A DNA stretch of 28,168 bases, taken from positions 1 through 28,168 of the forward strand of contig QNBX01000044.1 of NCBI GenBank assembly GCA_003644265.1. The letters run 5' to 3'. The translations under genes were made by a program, and so were the position numbers. Source of the stretch: Planctomycetota bacterium (GTDB taxonomy: Bacteria > Planctomycetota > B15-G4). Shown here in pieces: positions 8,780 to 16,784 of this stretch. Position 1 is the first letter of the stretch; each line of letters starts with the position of its first letter. The notes under the pieces were generated by a model. It was not told where the DNA came from and did no database searches. It saw only the letters and a program-made list of their open reading frames with translations.

Positions 8780-9481
8780 CTAGCCCATGTCGGAGGGGGC
8801 CACGATCCGGCGCCCCACGCGCACGAGCGTGGCGCCCTCCTGCACCGCCACCGGGAAGTCCTCGCTCATGCCCATGGAGAGCTGCCTCAGAGTGGTCGGC
8901 GCGTGTTCCCGGGCCAGCGCCGCCAGCTCTGCGAATGTTGGTCGCGCCCGTGCGGGGTCCGTGCTGCGGGGGGCCATGGTCATGAGTCCGGTGACTCGCG
9001 CGTGCTGGAGGCCGTCGGCCGCCTGCAACAGCTCGGGCAGCGCGTCAGGGGGCAGCCCGTGCTTGGAGGGCTCCCCGCTGACGTTGAACTGCAGCAGGCA
9101 CTCTGGCCGCCGTCCCAGTTCGCCCGCTACGCGCTCAATGCGCTCAAGCAGCGCCAGCGAGTCCACGCCGTGAAACACGTCGAACAGGGCCACGGCTCGA
9201 CGCGCCTTGTTGCCCTGGAGGTGGCCCACCAGGTGCCAGCGGAATGAGCGCTCATGCCCGGCCATGCGTTCTGCGGCAGTTTGCACCCGGCTCTCGCCCA
9301 CGTCGGACACGCCCAGGCGAGCCAGGCCGTCAAAGATGCTGGGAGGGGCGGCCTTGGTGACCACCACCAGCCGCACGCTGGTCGGGTCCCGGCCCGCTGC
9401 CCGGGCCGCCTGCGCGATCTCCGCCTGCACATGACCCAGGCGAGCGGCGAGCGGGGCGTCGGCCTCTGAGGTGGTGTCCAC
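8780..9481 (-). CDS. yggS: YggS/PLPBP-family pyridoxal phosphate homeostasis protein
   Basis: Cytoplasmic PLP-binding protein of the alanine-racemase-like TIM-barrel family (COG0325), involved in vitamin B6 and amino-acid homeostasis. 233 residues, the usual length. The PLP lysine is K43 in LVVVTKA. Further family marks are GESRVQ (commonly GENRVQE), WHLVGHLQGNKAR, VDSLALLERI, QFNVSGEPSKHGL, GLMTMAP and the phosphate-binding end LSMGMSEDFPVAVQEGATLVRVGRRIV. The start is a GTG at 9481; no good Shine-Dalgarno is visible, but family alignment of the N-terminal helix supports it. It is the first gene of a minus-strand operon with the FG-GAP propeller and purN. It is divergent from the PQQ-like gene across 78 bp, which must hold both promoters. 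Confidence 0.93.
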   Translation of the reverse strand: MDTTSEADAPLAARLGHVQAEIAQAARAAGRDPTSVRLVVVTKAAPPSIFDGLARLGVSDVGESRVQTAAERMAGHERSFRWHLVGHLQGNKARRAVALFDVFHGVDSLALLERIERVAGELGRRPECLLQFNVSGEPSKHGLPPDALPELLQAADGLQHARVTGLMTMAPRSTDPARARPTFAELAALAREHAPTTLRQLSMGMSEDFPVAVQEGATLVRVGRRIVAPSDMG

Positions 9482-9559
9482 GGGAGGATCATAGTCTCCT
9501 GGATTCCGCGCTGCCGTGGCGGGCTGGCCGCGATCGCCGCGGCTTGCTAGTGTCCGGCC

Positions 9560-10597
9560 ATGCGACGCTCACGGCTGCTGCTGATTCCGGTCCTGATCTC
9601 CACCGTTCTCGCGCTGTCCGGTTCGCCGGTCGAGGCGCGGGACGCCCCGCTTGGCCCGCGCTGGACGGTGCCCATGGCTGAGCTGCGCGACGCCTCTGTG
9701 GTGGCGCTGCACGACGGGGGCGACCTGCTGCTGGTGGAGGACAGCCGGCACGGCCTCACGGCCCTCGACGCGGAGACCGGCGACGTGCGCTGGTTCGTGC
9801 TCACCGCGGGCTACCTGGACCAGCCGCCGGTGCGACACGAAGAGCTGCTGGTGCTCACCTCGGGCGACTGGCTGTTGGTGGTAGACGCCGTCAACGGACG
9901 CCGGCTGGTGCAGCGCGTGCTCGACGCGGTGCCGCCGCTGGCGCCCATCGCCTCGGAGCCCATGCTCTACCTGGCCCAGACCCTGTCCGGGCGCGTGTCG
10001 GCCATCCATCTGGACGACGGCCGGGAGCGTTGGCATATCGACCTGCCGGGCGGCGTGGTGCAGCCCCTGCGCCGTGTGGGGAGCACCGGCCCGCTGGTGG
10101 CCGCTTGCGGTGACGGCACCCTGCGCGGCCTGCCCACCGGGCCCGGCGTGCCTGCGGGTGAGTCGTGGGTGGCGCACACCGGCTGGCTGGCGGGCCCGCT
10201 GGTGGTCGGTTCAGACTGGATGCTGAGCGTGGGGCTCGACCGGCGCGTGATGATGCGCCACGGGGCTGGCGGCAAGCTGATCTGGCAGGCGCTCCTCGAC
10301 TCGGACCCGACGGGCAGCGCGTGCGTGGCCGCGGGCGTCCTGGCGGTGTCGGCCCAGTCCGGTGCTCGAGTCTTCGATCGGGCGACGGGAGAGCTCAGCT
10401 GGACGGCAGACGGCGAAGCGCTGGTCGGTTCCACCGGCGAGGCGCTGTGCCTGGAGGACGGCGCGGGTGGGTTGCTCTTGCGGCGCGCCTCCGACGGTGC
10501 GCTGATCGCGTCGGGTCTGGCTGGCAACGTCCAGGTCACCGCGGGGGGGCTGTTCGTCGTGGACGACGGACGGGTCACCCGGCTGGACGCTGACTGA
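9560..10597 (+). CDS. Secreted PQQ-like beta-propeller repeat protein
   Basis: 345 residues. The N-terminus MRRSRLLLIPVLISTVLALSGSPVEA is a clear signal peptide with an A-x-A-like cleavage site. Repeated PQQ-type elements are visible: LTALDAETGDVRW, LLVVDAVNGRRLV, VSAIHLDDGRERW, VMMRHGAGGKLIW, ARVFDRATGELSW and a terminal VVDDGRVTRLDAD. They predict a six- to eight-bladed propeller. No cytochrome or dehydrogenase domain is present, so it is not a quinoprotein enzyme and is more likely a binding or scaffold protein of BamB-like architecture. There is no lipobox cysteine, which argues against BamB itself. It stands alone on the plus strand between divergent yggS and convergent tilS. Confidence 0.8.
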   Translation: MRRSRLLLIPVLISTVLALSGSPVEARDAPLGPRWTVPMAELRDASVVALHDGGDLLLVEDSRHGLTALDAETGDVRWFVLTAGYLDQPPVRHEELLVLTSGDWLLVVDAVNGRRLVQRVLDAVPPLAPIASEPMLYLAQTLSGRVSAIHLDDGRERWHIDLPGGVVQPLRRVGSTGPLVAACGDGTLRGLPTGPGVPAGESWVAHTGWLAGPLVVGSDWMLSVGLDRRVMMRHGAGGKLIWQALLDSDPTGSACVAAGVLAVSAQSGARVFDRATGELSWTADGEALVGSTGEALCLEDGAGGLLLRRASDGALIASGLAGNVQVTAGGLFVVDDGRVTRLDAD

Positions 10598-10601
10598 GTC
10601 A

Positions 10602-10660
10602 CGTCAGGTCGCCCTGCCTCGAAGCCCGCAGCTGAGTCGGCTCACCGAGCCGGCCTGACG
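10602..10660. terminator. Nested inverted repeats between convergent genes (possible bidirectional terminator)
   Basis: A 7-bp outer inverted repeat (10602-10608 with 10654-10660) encloses a 6-bp perfect hairpin (10638-10643 with 10647-10652, 3-nt loop). It lies in the 84-bp gap between the ends of the PQQ-like gene and tilS. No T-tract is seen on either side, so termination is inferred from position and structure only. Confidence 0.4.
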
Positions 10661-10681
10661 ACGCGTCGCCCAGCGGGACGC

Positions 10682-11752
10682 TCAGAGGTGCAGCGGGGTC
10701 TGCGCCAAGGCGTTCAGCACGCGCGCCGTGGGAGACGCGTCGAGCAGCGCTTCGTCGCTGAAGTGCAGACCCTCGGGGCCCAGCCGCGCACGCAGCGGGT
10801 GCGGGTTGGCCGGGAGCAGCAGCTGCCCACGAGCGTGAACGGCTGCCTCGCGCAGGCGCCTCAGCAGGGTGTGTCGCAGGGTCAGTCGGCGCGGGCGCCG
10901 CAAGCACGGGCCCAGCAGGCGCAGGCCCTCAGTGGCCAGGCTGTCGTCGGTCAGCAGCTCGCGCAGGCCGTGGGCGCTCAGCAGCGACCCGCTTCCGAGG
11001 GGCGAGAGCTCCGACTCCAGCAGGCTGGCGGCGCGAGCCAGGGTGGCCTCCAGCTGCCGGCAGGCGCCGCGCCGCACGCGCGCCAGGTGGCTGCTGCTGA
11101 GCGGCGGGCGCCCCTCCTCCAACCAGGCGCGCACCGCGTTGCGGGGCACGCTGCGGTCGAAGTTGGTCTCGTCCTGCACGCAGTCCAGCCCCAGGGCCTG
11201 CCGCGCCCTCTGCAGGTCCTGTCGCCCCGGCGCTGACGGCCCCGCCAAGAGCGGCCGCAGCAGCGCCACCCTCGGCGCCAGCGGCCTCACGCTGGGGATG
11301 CCCGCCAGCGCCCGCAGCCCCCGGTGCCCGCGCGCGAGGTGCAGCACCTGGGTCTCGGCCGCGTCGTCGCCGTGATGGGCGCACAGGACCCAGGGGCAGC
11401 CCGCCTGCTGGGCCGCCACGCCCAGGCTGTCCAGCCGCCGTCGTCGCGCGGCGGTCTCGCTGGCGCCGCGGTCCGCGCCTTCCGGCGGGGCGCTCAGGCT
11501 GCGGCAGGGCAGTCCCAGCTCACGGGCCAGCCCGACGACGAAGTGGGCGTCGCGGTCGGCGCGCGGGCGCAGGCCGTGGTTCACGTGGGCCACGACCAGG
11601 CGCTCGGGCGACAGCTTGTTCAGCAGCCCCAGCAGCGCCACCGAGTCCGAGCCCCCGGAGACCGCCACCAGCAGGCGCTCGCCCGGTCGGGTCAGCGCGC
11701 CGAGCGTGCGCCGCAGCTGATCGAGGAGGGGCGCCACGACCTCAAGCGTCAT
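10682..11752 (-). CDS. tilS: tRNA(Ile)-lysidine synthetase
   Basis: Converts C34 of the CAU-anticodon tRNA-Ile to lysidine using ATP and lysine, so that the tRNA reads AUA. The PP-loop motif SGGSDS is at residues 32-37. Other family marks are [56 protein letters not shown] and the [16 protein letters not shown] segment, close to the usual D-xSN-xx-RN-x-x-R. The ATG at 11752 is preferred; in-frame TTG (11761) and GTG (11758) lie just upstream and cannot be excluded. At 356 residues it is shorter than E. coli TilS (about 430), and a full C-terminal lysine-tRNA synthetase-like extension is not obvious. It is divergent from gap across about 97 bp. Confidence 0.93.
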   Translation of the reverse strand: MTLEVVAPLLDQLRRTLGALTRPGERLLVAVSGGSDSVALLGLLNKLSPERLVVAHVNHGLRPRADRDAHFVVGLARELGLPCRSLSAPPEGADRGASETAARRRRLDSLGVAAQQAGCPWVLCAHHGDDAAETQVLHLARGHRGLRALAGIPSVRPLAPRVALLRPLLAGPSAPGRQDLQRARQALGLDCVQDETNFDRSVPRNAVRAWLEEGRPPLSSSHLARVRRGACRQLEATLARAASLLESELSPLGSGSLLSAHGLRELLTDDSLATEGLRLLGPCLRRPRRLTLRHTLLRRLREAAVHARGQLLLPANPHPLRARLGPEGLHFSDEALLDASPTARVLNALAQTPLHL

Positions 11753-11849
11753 CAGCACCAAGCCCCGGCTTTCTCGCGGCCATGGGCAACGGATACACTG
11801 CGCCGCCCTTCACTCGCGCCCCCAAGAACACGTCGTCAGGAGAGTCATC

Positions 11850-12857
11850 ATGGCTATCAAGATCGGGATCAACGGCTTTGGACGCATCGGTCGCACCGTG
11901 CTGCGCATCATGCACTCTCGTCCGGACTTTGAAGTCGTCGCCATCAACGACCTGGCGTCGCCCGACGCCCTGGCGCATCTGTTCAAGTACGACACGGTCA
12001 TGGGTGTGATGGACGCCGAGGTCTCGGCCAGCGAGGGCTGCATGATCGTCGGCGATCACAAGATCCAGATCACCGCCGAGCGCGATCCAGCCAACCTGCC
12101 CTGGAAGCAGCTGGGGGTCGACTTCGTGGTGGAGGCCACGGGCATCTTCCGCACGCGCGAGGCCATCGCCAAGCACCTGACGGCCGGTGCGCCCAAGGTG
12201 CTGCTGACCGTGCCGCCCAAGGACGCCATCGACGCCATGGTGGTGCTGGGCGTCAACGACGGCGACCTCAAGGCCGAGCACCAGATCATCTCCAACGCGT
12301 CGTGCACCACCAACTGCCTGGCCCCCGTGGCCAAGGTGCTGCTGGATCAGTTCGGCCTGCGCCGCGGCCTGATGACCACCACGCACGCCTACACCAACGA
12401 CCAGCGCATCGCCGACCAGATCCACAGCGATCTGCGACGCGCGCGCGCGGCCGCCCAGAACATCATCCCCACCACCACCGGCGCGGCGAAGGCCGTGGGC
12501 AAGGTCATTCCGGAGCTGGCCGGCAAGCTGGACGGCATGGCCATGCGCGTGCCGGTGATCAACGGCTCGGTGGTGGACCTGGTGGCCGAGCTCGACCAGG
12601 ACGCCGACGTGGCCGCGATCAACGCCGCCATGGCCGCCGCCGCCAGCTCGGGTCCGCTCAAGGGCATCCTGGAGTACACCGAGGCGCCGATCGTCTCCAG
12701 CGACATCATCGGCAACCCGCACAGCTCCGTCTTCGACGCCGGCAGCACGATGGTGCTGGGTGGCAACCTGGTGAAGATCGTGTCCTGGTACGACAACGAG
12801 TGGGGCTACAGCAACCGCGTGGTCGACCTGATGGCAGCGGCCCACGCCCTGTCATGA
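11850..12857 (+). CDS. gap: Glyceraldehyde-3-phosphate dehydrogenase, type I
   Basis: Oxidises and phosphorylates glyceraldehyde-3-phosphate to 1,3-bisphosphoglycerate in the cytoplasm. 335 residues, the normal length. The Rossmann fingerprint INGFGRIGR is at 7-15, followed by AINDLAS with the Asp that favours NAD. The catalytic cysteine is C152 in SNASCTTNC and the partner His lies in [10 protein letters not shown]. The C-terminal [15 protein letters not shown] is complete. A strong Shine-Dalgarno AGGAGAG (11838-11844) sits 5 nt before ATG. Its stop overlaps the pgk start (ATGA), so the two products of consecutive glycolytic steps are translationally coupled. The short leader holds a weak TACACT -10 candidate at 11794 without a convincing -35. 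Confidence 0.98.
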   Translation: MAIKIGINGFGRIGRTVLRIMHSRPDFEVVAINDLASPDALAHLFKYDTVMGVMDAEVSASEGCMIVGDHKIQITAERDPANLPWKQLGVDFVVEATGIFRTREAIAKHLTAGAPKVLLTVPPKDAIDAMVVLGVNDGDLKAEHQIISNASCTTNCLAPVAKVLLDQFGLRRGLMTTTHAYTNDQRIADQIHSDLRRARAAAQNIIPTTTGAAKAVGKVIPELAGKLDGMAMRVPVINGSVVDLVAELDQDADVAAINAAMAAAASSGPLKGILEYTEAPIVSSDIIGNPHSSVFDAGSTMVLGGNLVKIVSWYDNEWGYSNRVVDLMAAAHALS

Positions 12858-14035
12858 GCTGGCGCAGCGTCGATCAGCTGGACGTCGCGGGTCACACCGT
12901 GCTGGTGCGGCTCGACCTGAACGTACCGCTCAAGCAGGGTGTCATCGGAGACGACCTGCGCATCCGCGCGGCCCTGCCCACGGTGCGTTCGATCATCGAG
13001 CGCGACGGGCGCGCGGTCTGCATGAGCCACCTCGGTCGGCCCAAGGGCGTGGACGACGCCCTGCGCCTGGCCCCGGTGGCCGAGCGCATGGGCGAGCTGC
13101 TCGATCGGCAGGTGGCGGCCCTCGACCAGACCGTGGGTGCGGACGTGGCGGCGCAGCTGTCCGAGCTGCCCGAGGGCGGACTGGCGCTGCTCGAGAACCT
13201 GCGCTTCGATCCGGGCGAGAAGGCCAACGACCCGGGCTTCGCCGCGGCCCTCGCCGGGCTGGGTGATCGCTACGTCAACGACGCCTTCGGCACGGCGCAC
13301 CGCGCGCACGCGTCGGTGGTGGGCGTGCCGGCGTTGTTGGGCAAGCAACACTGCGCGGCCGGGTTCCTGCTGGGCAAGGAGCTGACGGCCTTCTCGAAGG
13401 TGCTGGACCAGCCGAAGCGCCCGGTGCTGGCCATCCTCGGAGGGGCCAAGGTCTCGGACAAACTGGCCGTGGTCCGCCACCTGCTCGAGCGCGTCGACGT
13501 GCTGCTGGTGGGCGGCGCCATGGCCTATACGTTCCTGAAGGCGCGCGGCGACCAGGTGGGTGCCAGCCGCGTCGAGGACGACATGCTCGACGAGGCCCGC
13601 GCCGTCATGGCGGCCGCGACGGAGCGAGGGGTCGAGCTGCTGCTGCCGGAGGACCACGTGGTGGCGGACTCCTTTGAGAGCGATGATGCCCGGGCCGCCG
13701 ACGGCCAGCTGCCGGATGGATGCCTGGGGCTGGACATCGGCGCGGACACCTCGGCGCGCTACGCGGCGGCCATCGCCTCGGCTGGCACCGTGGTCTGGAA
13801 CGGCCCCATGGGCGTGTTTGAGCGTCCCGCGTACGCAGCCGGCACCCGCGCGGTGGCCGAGGCCGTGGCCGCCTGCTCCGGCTACACGGTGGTGGGGGGC
13901 GGAGACAGCGCGGCGGCCGTGGCGGCCTTCGGGCTGGCCGAGCGCATCGACCATGTGTCCACCGGCGGCGGCGCGTCGCTCGCGCTGCTGGAGGGCAAGT
14001 CGCTGCCCGGCCTGGCGGCCCTCTCGCTGGACTGA
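12854..14035 (+). CDS. pgk: Phosphoglycerate kinase
   Basis: Transfers phosphate from 1,3-bisphosphoglycerate to ADP. 393 residues from the ATG that overlaps the gap stop by 4 bp. The complete family signature set is present: [11 protein letters not shown] near the N-terminus, [22 protein letters not shown], the hinge-region [18 protein letters not shown] and the nucleotide-binding GGGDSAAAV, ending in [18 protein letters not shown]. The long upstream in-frame extension to 12302 is an out-of-frame reading of gap and is discarded. Downstream is rpe after 46 bp, rather than tpiA, which often follows pgk. Confidence 0.98.
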   Translation: MSWRSVDQLDVAGHTVLVRLDLNVPLKQGVIGDDLRIRAALPTVRSIIERDGRAVCMSHLGRPKGVDDALRLAPVAERMGELLDRQVAALDQTVGADVAAQLSELPEGGLALLENLRFDPGEKANDPGFAAALAGLGDRYVNDAFGTAHRAHASVVGVPALLGKQHCAAGFLLGKELTAFSKVLDQPKRPVLAILGGAKVSDKLAVVRHLLERVDVLLVGGAMAYTFLKARGDQVGASRVEDDMLDEARAVMAAATERGVELLLPEDHVVADSFESDDARAADGQLPDGCLGLDIGADTSARYAAAIASAGTVVWNGPMGVFERPAYAAGTRAVAEAVAACSGYTVVGGGDSAAAVAAFGLAERIDHVSTGGGASLALLEGKSLPGLAALSLD

Positions 14036-14081
14036 TGCCACGCCGCTGGAAGCCTCGCTCGTCGGGTGCGAGGATGGAGCC

Positions 14082-14747
14082 ATGAGCCTGCCCGCGGTCA
14101 AGATCGCCCCGTCGCTGCTGTCCGCCGACTTTGCGCACCTGGCTCGGGATGTGGCAGCGGTGGAGGCCGCCGGCGCCGACTGGTTGCACGTGGACGTCAT
14201 GGACGGCCACTTTGTGCCCAACCTCACCATCGGCCCGCCGGTGGTGGCGGCGCTCAAGCGGGTGGCCACCCGGCCGCTCGACGTGCACATCATGATCCGC
14301 AACCCGCTCGAGTTCGCCGAGCGCTACGTGGCTGCGGGCGCAGACGTGCTCAGCTGTCATGTCGAGACCGAGCCCGCGGCCCTGGCGGCCATCCGCGACG
14401 CGGGCGCCCTGGCCGGCCTGGCCATCAACCCGGACACCGACGTGGGGCTGCTGCGCGAGCATCTGGGTCAGTTCGACCTGGCCCTGGTCATGAGCGTGCA
14501 GCCGGGTTTCGGCGGCCAGAGCTTCCGCCCCGAGGTGCTCTCCAAGGTGGAGGCCCTGCGTGCCTGGGGCTTCGAGGGCGACATCGAGGTGGACGGCGGC
14601 ATCGCGCCCGCCACCATCGGCGACGCCGCCGCCGCGGGCGCCAACGTGTTCGTGGCCGGCTCCGCAGTGTTCAAGTCGGACGACTGGTCCGCCACCATCG
14701 CCGTCATGCGCGAGGCCGCGCTGTCTGCCCACGCCACCCGGGCCTGA
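14082..14747 (+). CDS. rpe: Ribulose-phosphate 3-epimerase
   Basis: Interconverts ribulose-5-phosphate and xylulose-5-phosphate in the pentose phosphate or Calvin pathways. 221 residues, standard TIM-barrel length. Family motifs are IAPSLLSADFAHL, the metal and catalytic region HVDVMDGHFVPNLTIGP, DVHIMI, a Cys-His pair SCHVE, MSVQPGFGGQSF (usually VNPGFGGQ) and the second catalytic Asp in EVDGGI. A GAGG (14070-14073) stands 8 nt before the ATG. It follows pgk and precedes accD by 10 bp; its stop codon overlaps the accD Shine-Dalgarno. No phosphoribulokinase or RuBisCO gene is seen in the window. Confidence 0.96.
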   Translation: MSLPAVKIAPSLLSADFAHLARDVAAVEAAGADWLHVDVMDGHFVPNLTIGPPVVAALKRVATRPLDVHIMIRNPLEFAERYVAAGADVLSCHVETEPAALAAIRDAGALAGLAINPDTDVGLLREHLGQFDLALVMSVQPGFGGQSFRPEVLSKVEALRAWGFEGDIEVDGGIAPATIGDAAAAGANVFVAGSAVFKSDDWSATIAVMREAALSAHATRA

Positions 14748-14757
14748 GGAGAGAAGC

Positions 14758-15621
14758 ATGGGTTCGTTGCCCTGGCTACGTCATCGCAAGAAGGACATCC
14801 CTGGCGACCTCTGGGTGCGCTGCGCCAGCTGCAACGCCACCATCTTCGGCAAGGACCTGGACGACCAGCTCAAGGTCTGCCCCAAGTGCGGGCACCACTT
14901 CCCCATCAGCTCGCACACGCGCATCGCCTTCACGCTCGACCCCGCCAGCTGGCAGGAGTTCGACGCCGGCATGGAGACGGTGGACACGCTCGGCTTCATC
15001 GACAACAAGCCGTATCCCGAGAAGCTGGCGGCCGCGGCGGCGCGCACGGGTCTCAAGGAGGCCATGCGTTACGGGCTGGGCTGCATCGAGCAGCTGCCGA
15101 TCGTCTTCGGGGTGCTCGAGTTTCGCTTCATGGGCGGCTCCATGGGCGTGGTGGTGGGCGAGAAGGTCACGCGCGCCATCGAGTTGGCCCGCGACCGCGG
15201 TCTGCCGCTGGTGCTGGTGGCCGCCTCCGGCGGTGCGCGCATGCATGAGGGCATCCTCTCGCTGATGCAGATGGCCAAGACCTGCGCCGCGCTGGCGAGC
15301 CTGCGCGAGGCCGGCGGCCTGTTCATCTCGGTCTGCACGCACCCCACCACCGGCGGCGTCACCGCCAGCTGGGCCATGGCCGCCGACCTGATCGTGGCGG
15401 AGCCCGGGGCTCTGATCGGCTTTGCCGGCCCGCGCGTGATCGAGGGCACCATCAAGAAGAAGTTGCCCCCCGGCTTCCAGATGTCGGAGTTCCTGTTGGA
15501 GAAGGGACAGATCGACATGATCGTGCCGCGCACGGAGATGCGCGCCACCCTCGCCAGGCTGCTGCGCTACCTGCCTGTGGGGGGCGCGCCCGCCCTTGCG
15601 TCCGGGCAGACCAGCGAGTAG
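14758..15621 (+). CDS. accD: Acetyl-CoA carboxylase carboxyltransferase subunit beta
   Basis: Beta half of the carboxyltransferase that makes malonyl-CoA for fatty acid synthesis, working with AccA and the biotin components AccB/AccC. 287 residues. It has a four-cysteine zinc ribbon near residues 22-45 (VRCASCNATI and VCPKCGHHF), then the crotonase-like core with MGGSMGVVVGEK, the oxyanion/CoA motif ASGGARMHEG and THPTTGGVTASWAM, and ends with the IVPRTEMR segment. The Shine-Dalgarno GAGGAG (14746-14751) lies 6 nt before ATG. Other acc subunits are not in the window, so accA must be elsewhere. It is the last protein gene of the gap-pgk-rpe-accD set, followed directly by tRNA-Asn. Confidence 0.97.
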   Translation: MGSLPWLRHRKKDIPGDLWVRCASCNATIFGKDLDDQLKVCPKCGHHFPISSHTRIAFTLDPASWQEFDAGMETVDTLGFIDNKPYPEKLAAAAARTGLKEAMRYGLGCIEQLPIVFGVLEFRFMGGSMGVVVGEKVTRAIELARDRGLPLVLVAASGGARMHEGILSLMQMAKTCAALASLREAGGLFISVCTHPTTGGVTASWAMAADLIVAEPGALIGFAGPRVIEGTIKKKLPPGFQMSEFLLEKGQIDMIVPRTEMRATLARLLRYLPVGGAPALASGQTSE

Positions 15622-15641
15622 GGTCCGCCGATCCAACGGGT

Positions 15642-15718
15642 TCCCCAGTAGCTCAGTTGGCCAGAGCATCTGACTGTTAATCAGAGGGTCGTTGGTTCGA
15701 GTCCAACCTGGGGAGCCA
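15642..15718 (+). tRNA. tRNA-Asn (anticodon GTT), CCA encoded
   Basis: A complete cloverleaf can be folded by eye. The acceptor arm TCCCCAG (15642-15648) pairs with CTGGGGA (15708-15714). The D-stem is GCTC/GAGC (15651-15654, 15664-15667). The anticodon stem TCTGA/TCAGA encloses loop CTGTTAA with anticodon GTT at 15676-15678. The T-arm is GTTGG/CCAAC with loop TTCGAGT. The discriminator base is G at 15715, and CCA is encoded at 15716-15718. The gene is intact, with no sign of a duplicated 3' end that would mark an integrated element. Confidence 0.97.
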
Positions 15719-15744
15719 ACCTGCTTTGACCGGCAGGCATGGCA

Positions 15745-15761
15745 GGGCCCGTGTCGGGCCC
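15745..15761 (+). terminator. Hairpin downstream of tRNA-Asn
   Basis: A 7-bp perfect all-GC inverted repeat (15745-15751 and 15755-15761) with loop TGT lies 26 nt after the tRNA 3' end. No T-run follows. It is plausible as the tRNA transcript terminator, separating it from the downstream adenosyltransferase operon. Confidence 0.42.
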
Positions 15762-15841
15762 GTGGGCGTGTCGGTGCCAGCTGGTGCCGTCATCCCTGCG
15801 CCCTGGCGCAGCCGGTCACGAACACCTCGCTGGCGCCTCCC

Positions 15842-16423
15842 ATGGTCCACCTCGACAGGATCTACACGCGCGGCGGCGACGGCGGGCAGACCAGCCTGGG
15901 TGACGGCTCGCGCGTACCCAAGACCGACGCGCGCATCGAGGCCTACGGCACGGTCGACGAGCTCAACACGGTGCTGGGGCTGGCGCTTGAGGCCGGCCCG
16001 GACGCGGACCAGCGGGGGCGCCTGACGGCCATCCAGGACGACCTGCTGGATGTGGGCGCTGAGCTGTGCCTGCCCGGCCAGCAGCAGCGTCTTGCGGACG
16101 GTCGCACCGAGCGGCTCGAGCGCTGGATCGACCAGCTCAACGAGGACCTCGCGCCGCTCACCAGTTTTGTGCTGCCTGGGGCGCGTCCGCCCAGCGGAGC
16201 CTTGCACCTGGCGCGCACGGTGTGCCGTCGCTGTGAGCGGCGTGTGCTGGGCTTGCTGGCCGCGGAGCCCGACGGCGTTCACGCGCGCGTGCCCAGCTAT
16301 CTCAACCGCCTCTCGGACCTGCTGTTCGTGGAGGCGCGTGTGGCAGCCGGCGCGGCCGAACGCACCTGGACCCCCGGCGGCGCGGACGCGCCCAACGCCC
16401 CGAGCGGAGCACCTGAGGCATGA
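15842..16423 (+). CDS. Cob(I)alamin adenosyltransferase, PduO type
   Basis: Transfers the adenosyl group of ATP to cob(I)alamin to form coenzyme B12. 193 residues, a normal length for the PduO/MMAB family. Diagnostic motifs are the N-terminal YTRGGDGGQTSLGDGSRV, DARIEAYGTVDELN, the helix R-x-x-CRRCERRV (usual AR-x-x-CRRAER) and YLNRLSDLLFV. The ATG at 15842 matches the family start; codons upstream to 15692 run into the tRNA and are discarded. No clear Shine-Dalgarno is visible. The stop overlaps the DUF423 start (ATGA). A B12-dependent enzyme such as methylmalonyl-CoA mutase or MetH would be the client, but none is in the window. Confidence 0.93.
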   Translation: MVHLDRIYTRGGDGGQTSLGDGSRVPKTDARIEAYGTVDELNTVLGLALEAGPDADQRGRLTAIQDDLLDVGAELCLPGQQQRLADGRTERLERWIDQLNEDLAPLTSFVLPGARPPSGALHLARTVCRRCERRVLGLLAAEPDGVHARVPSYLNRLSDLLFVEARVAAGAAERTWTPGGADAPNAPSGAPEA

Positions 16424-16779
16424 ACGCCGCGCTCTGGGGATCCGTCTTGGGCGGGCTGGGCGTGGCCCTCGGTGCCTTCGGCGCCCACGGCCTCAAGCAG
16501 CGCGTGGCCGCCGACATGCTGGCCGTGTGGGAGACCGGCGTGCGCTACCAGCTGGTGCACGCCCTGGCCCTGCTCGCCGTGGCGGCCCTGGCTCGCGGCG
16601 GCTTCTCGGGAGCCGCCCGCGCCACGCCCTGGATGCTGGCCGGCACGCTGCTGTTCAGCGGCTCGCTCTACGCCCTGACCCTGGGCGCGCCCTCCAAGCT
16701 GGGGCTGCTGACCCCGATCGGCGGCGTGGCCCTGATCGTGGGTTGGGTCATGCTGGCCCTCTCCGTGCGCGGGAGCTGA
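16420..16779 (+). CDS. DUF423 family small inner-membrane protein (YgdD-like)
   Basis: 119 residues with four predicted membrane helices, about 5-22 (glycine-rich GSVLGGLGVALGAFGAHGL), 42-60, 67-86 and 95-115. GAFGAHGLK near the first helix and the mid-protein motif W-x-x-G-x-x-Y-Q-x-x-H (WETGVRYQLVHALALL) are the hallmarks of DUF423. No enzymatic function is established for this family. Translation is coupled by a 4-bp overlap to the adenosyltransferase gene, and tgt follows after 5 bp, so the three genes form one transcription unit. Confidence 0.92.
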   Translation: MNAALWGSVLGGLGVALGAFGAHGLKQRVAADMLAVWETGVRYQLVHALALLAVAALARGGFSGAARATPWMLAGTLLFSGSLYALTLGAPSKLGLLTPIGGVALIVGWVMLALSVRGS

Positions 16780-16784
16780 TCAGA

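Noticed and set aside
9527..9543. Hairpin in the yggS/PQQ divergent gap as a terminator
   Set aside because: It lies between divergent starts where promoters are expected; the 6-bp GC dyad is common by chance in this composition.
12806..14302. 498-codon open frame antisense to pgk and rpe
   Set aside because: Shadow of GC-rich third positions in pgk and rpe; no recognisable protein motif.
15642..15718. tRNA-Asn as an attachment site for an integrated element
   Set aside because: No integrase gene and no repeat of the tRNA 3' end were seen nearby; both flanks are housekeeping genes.
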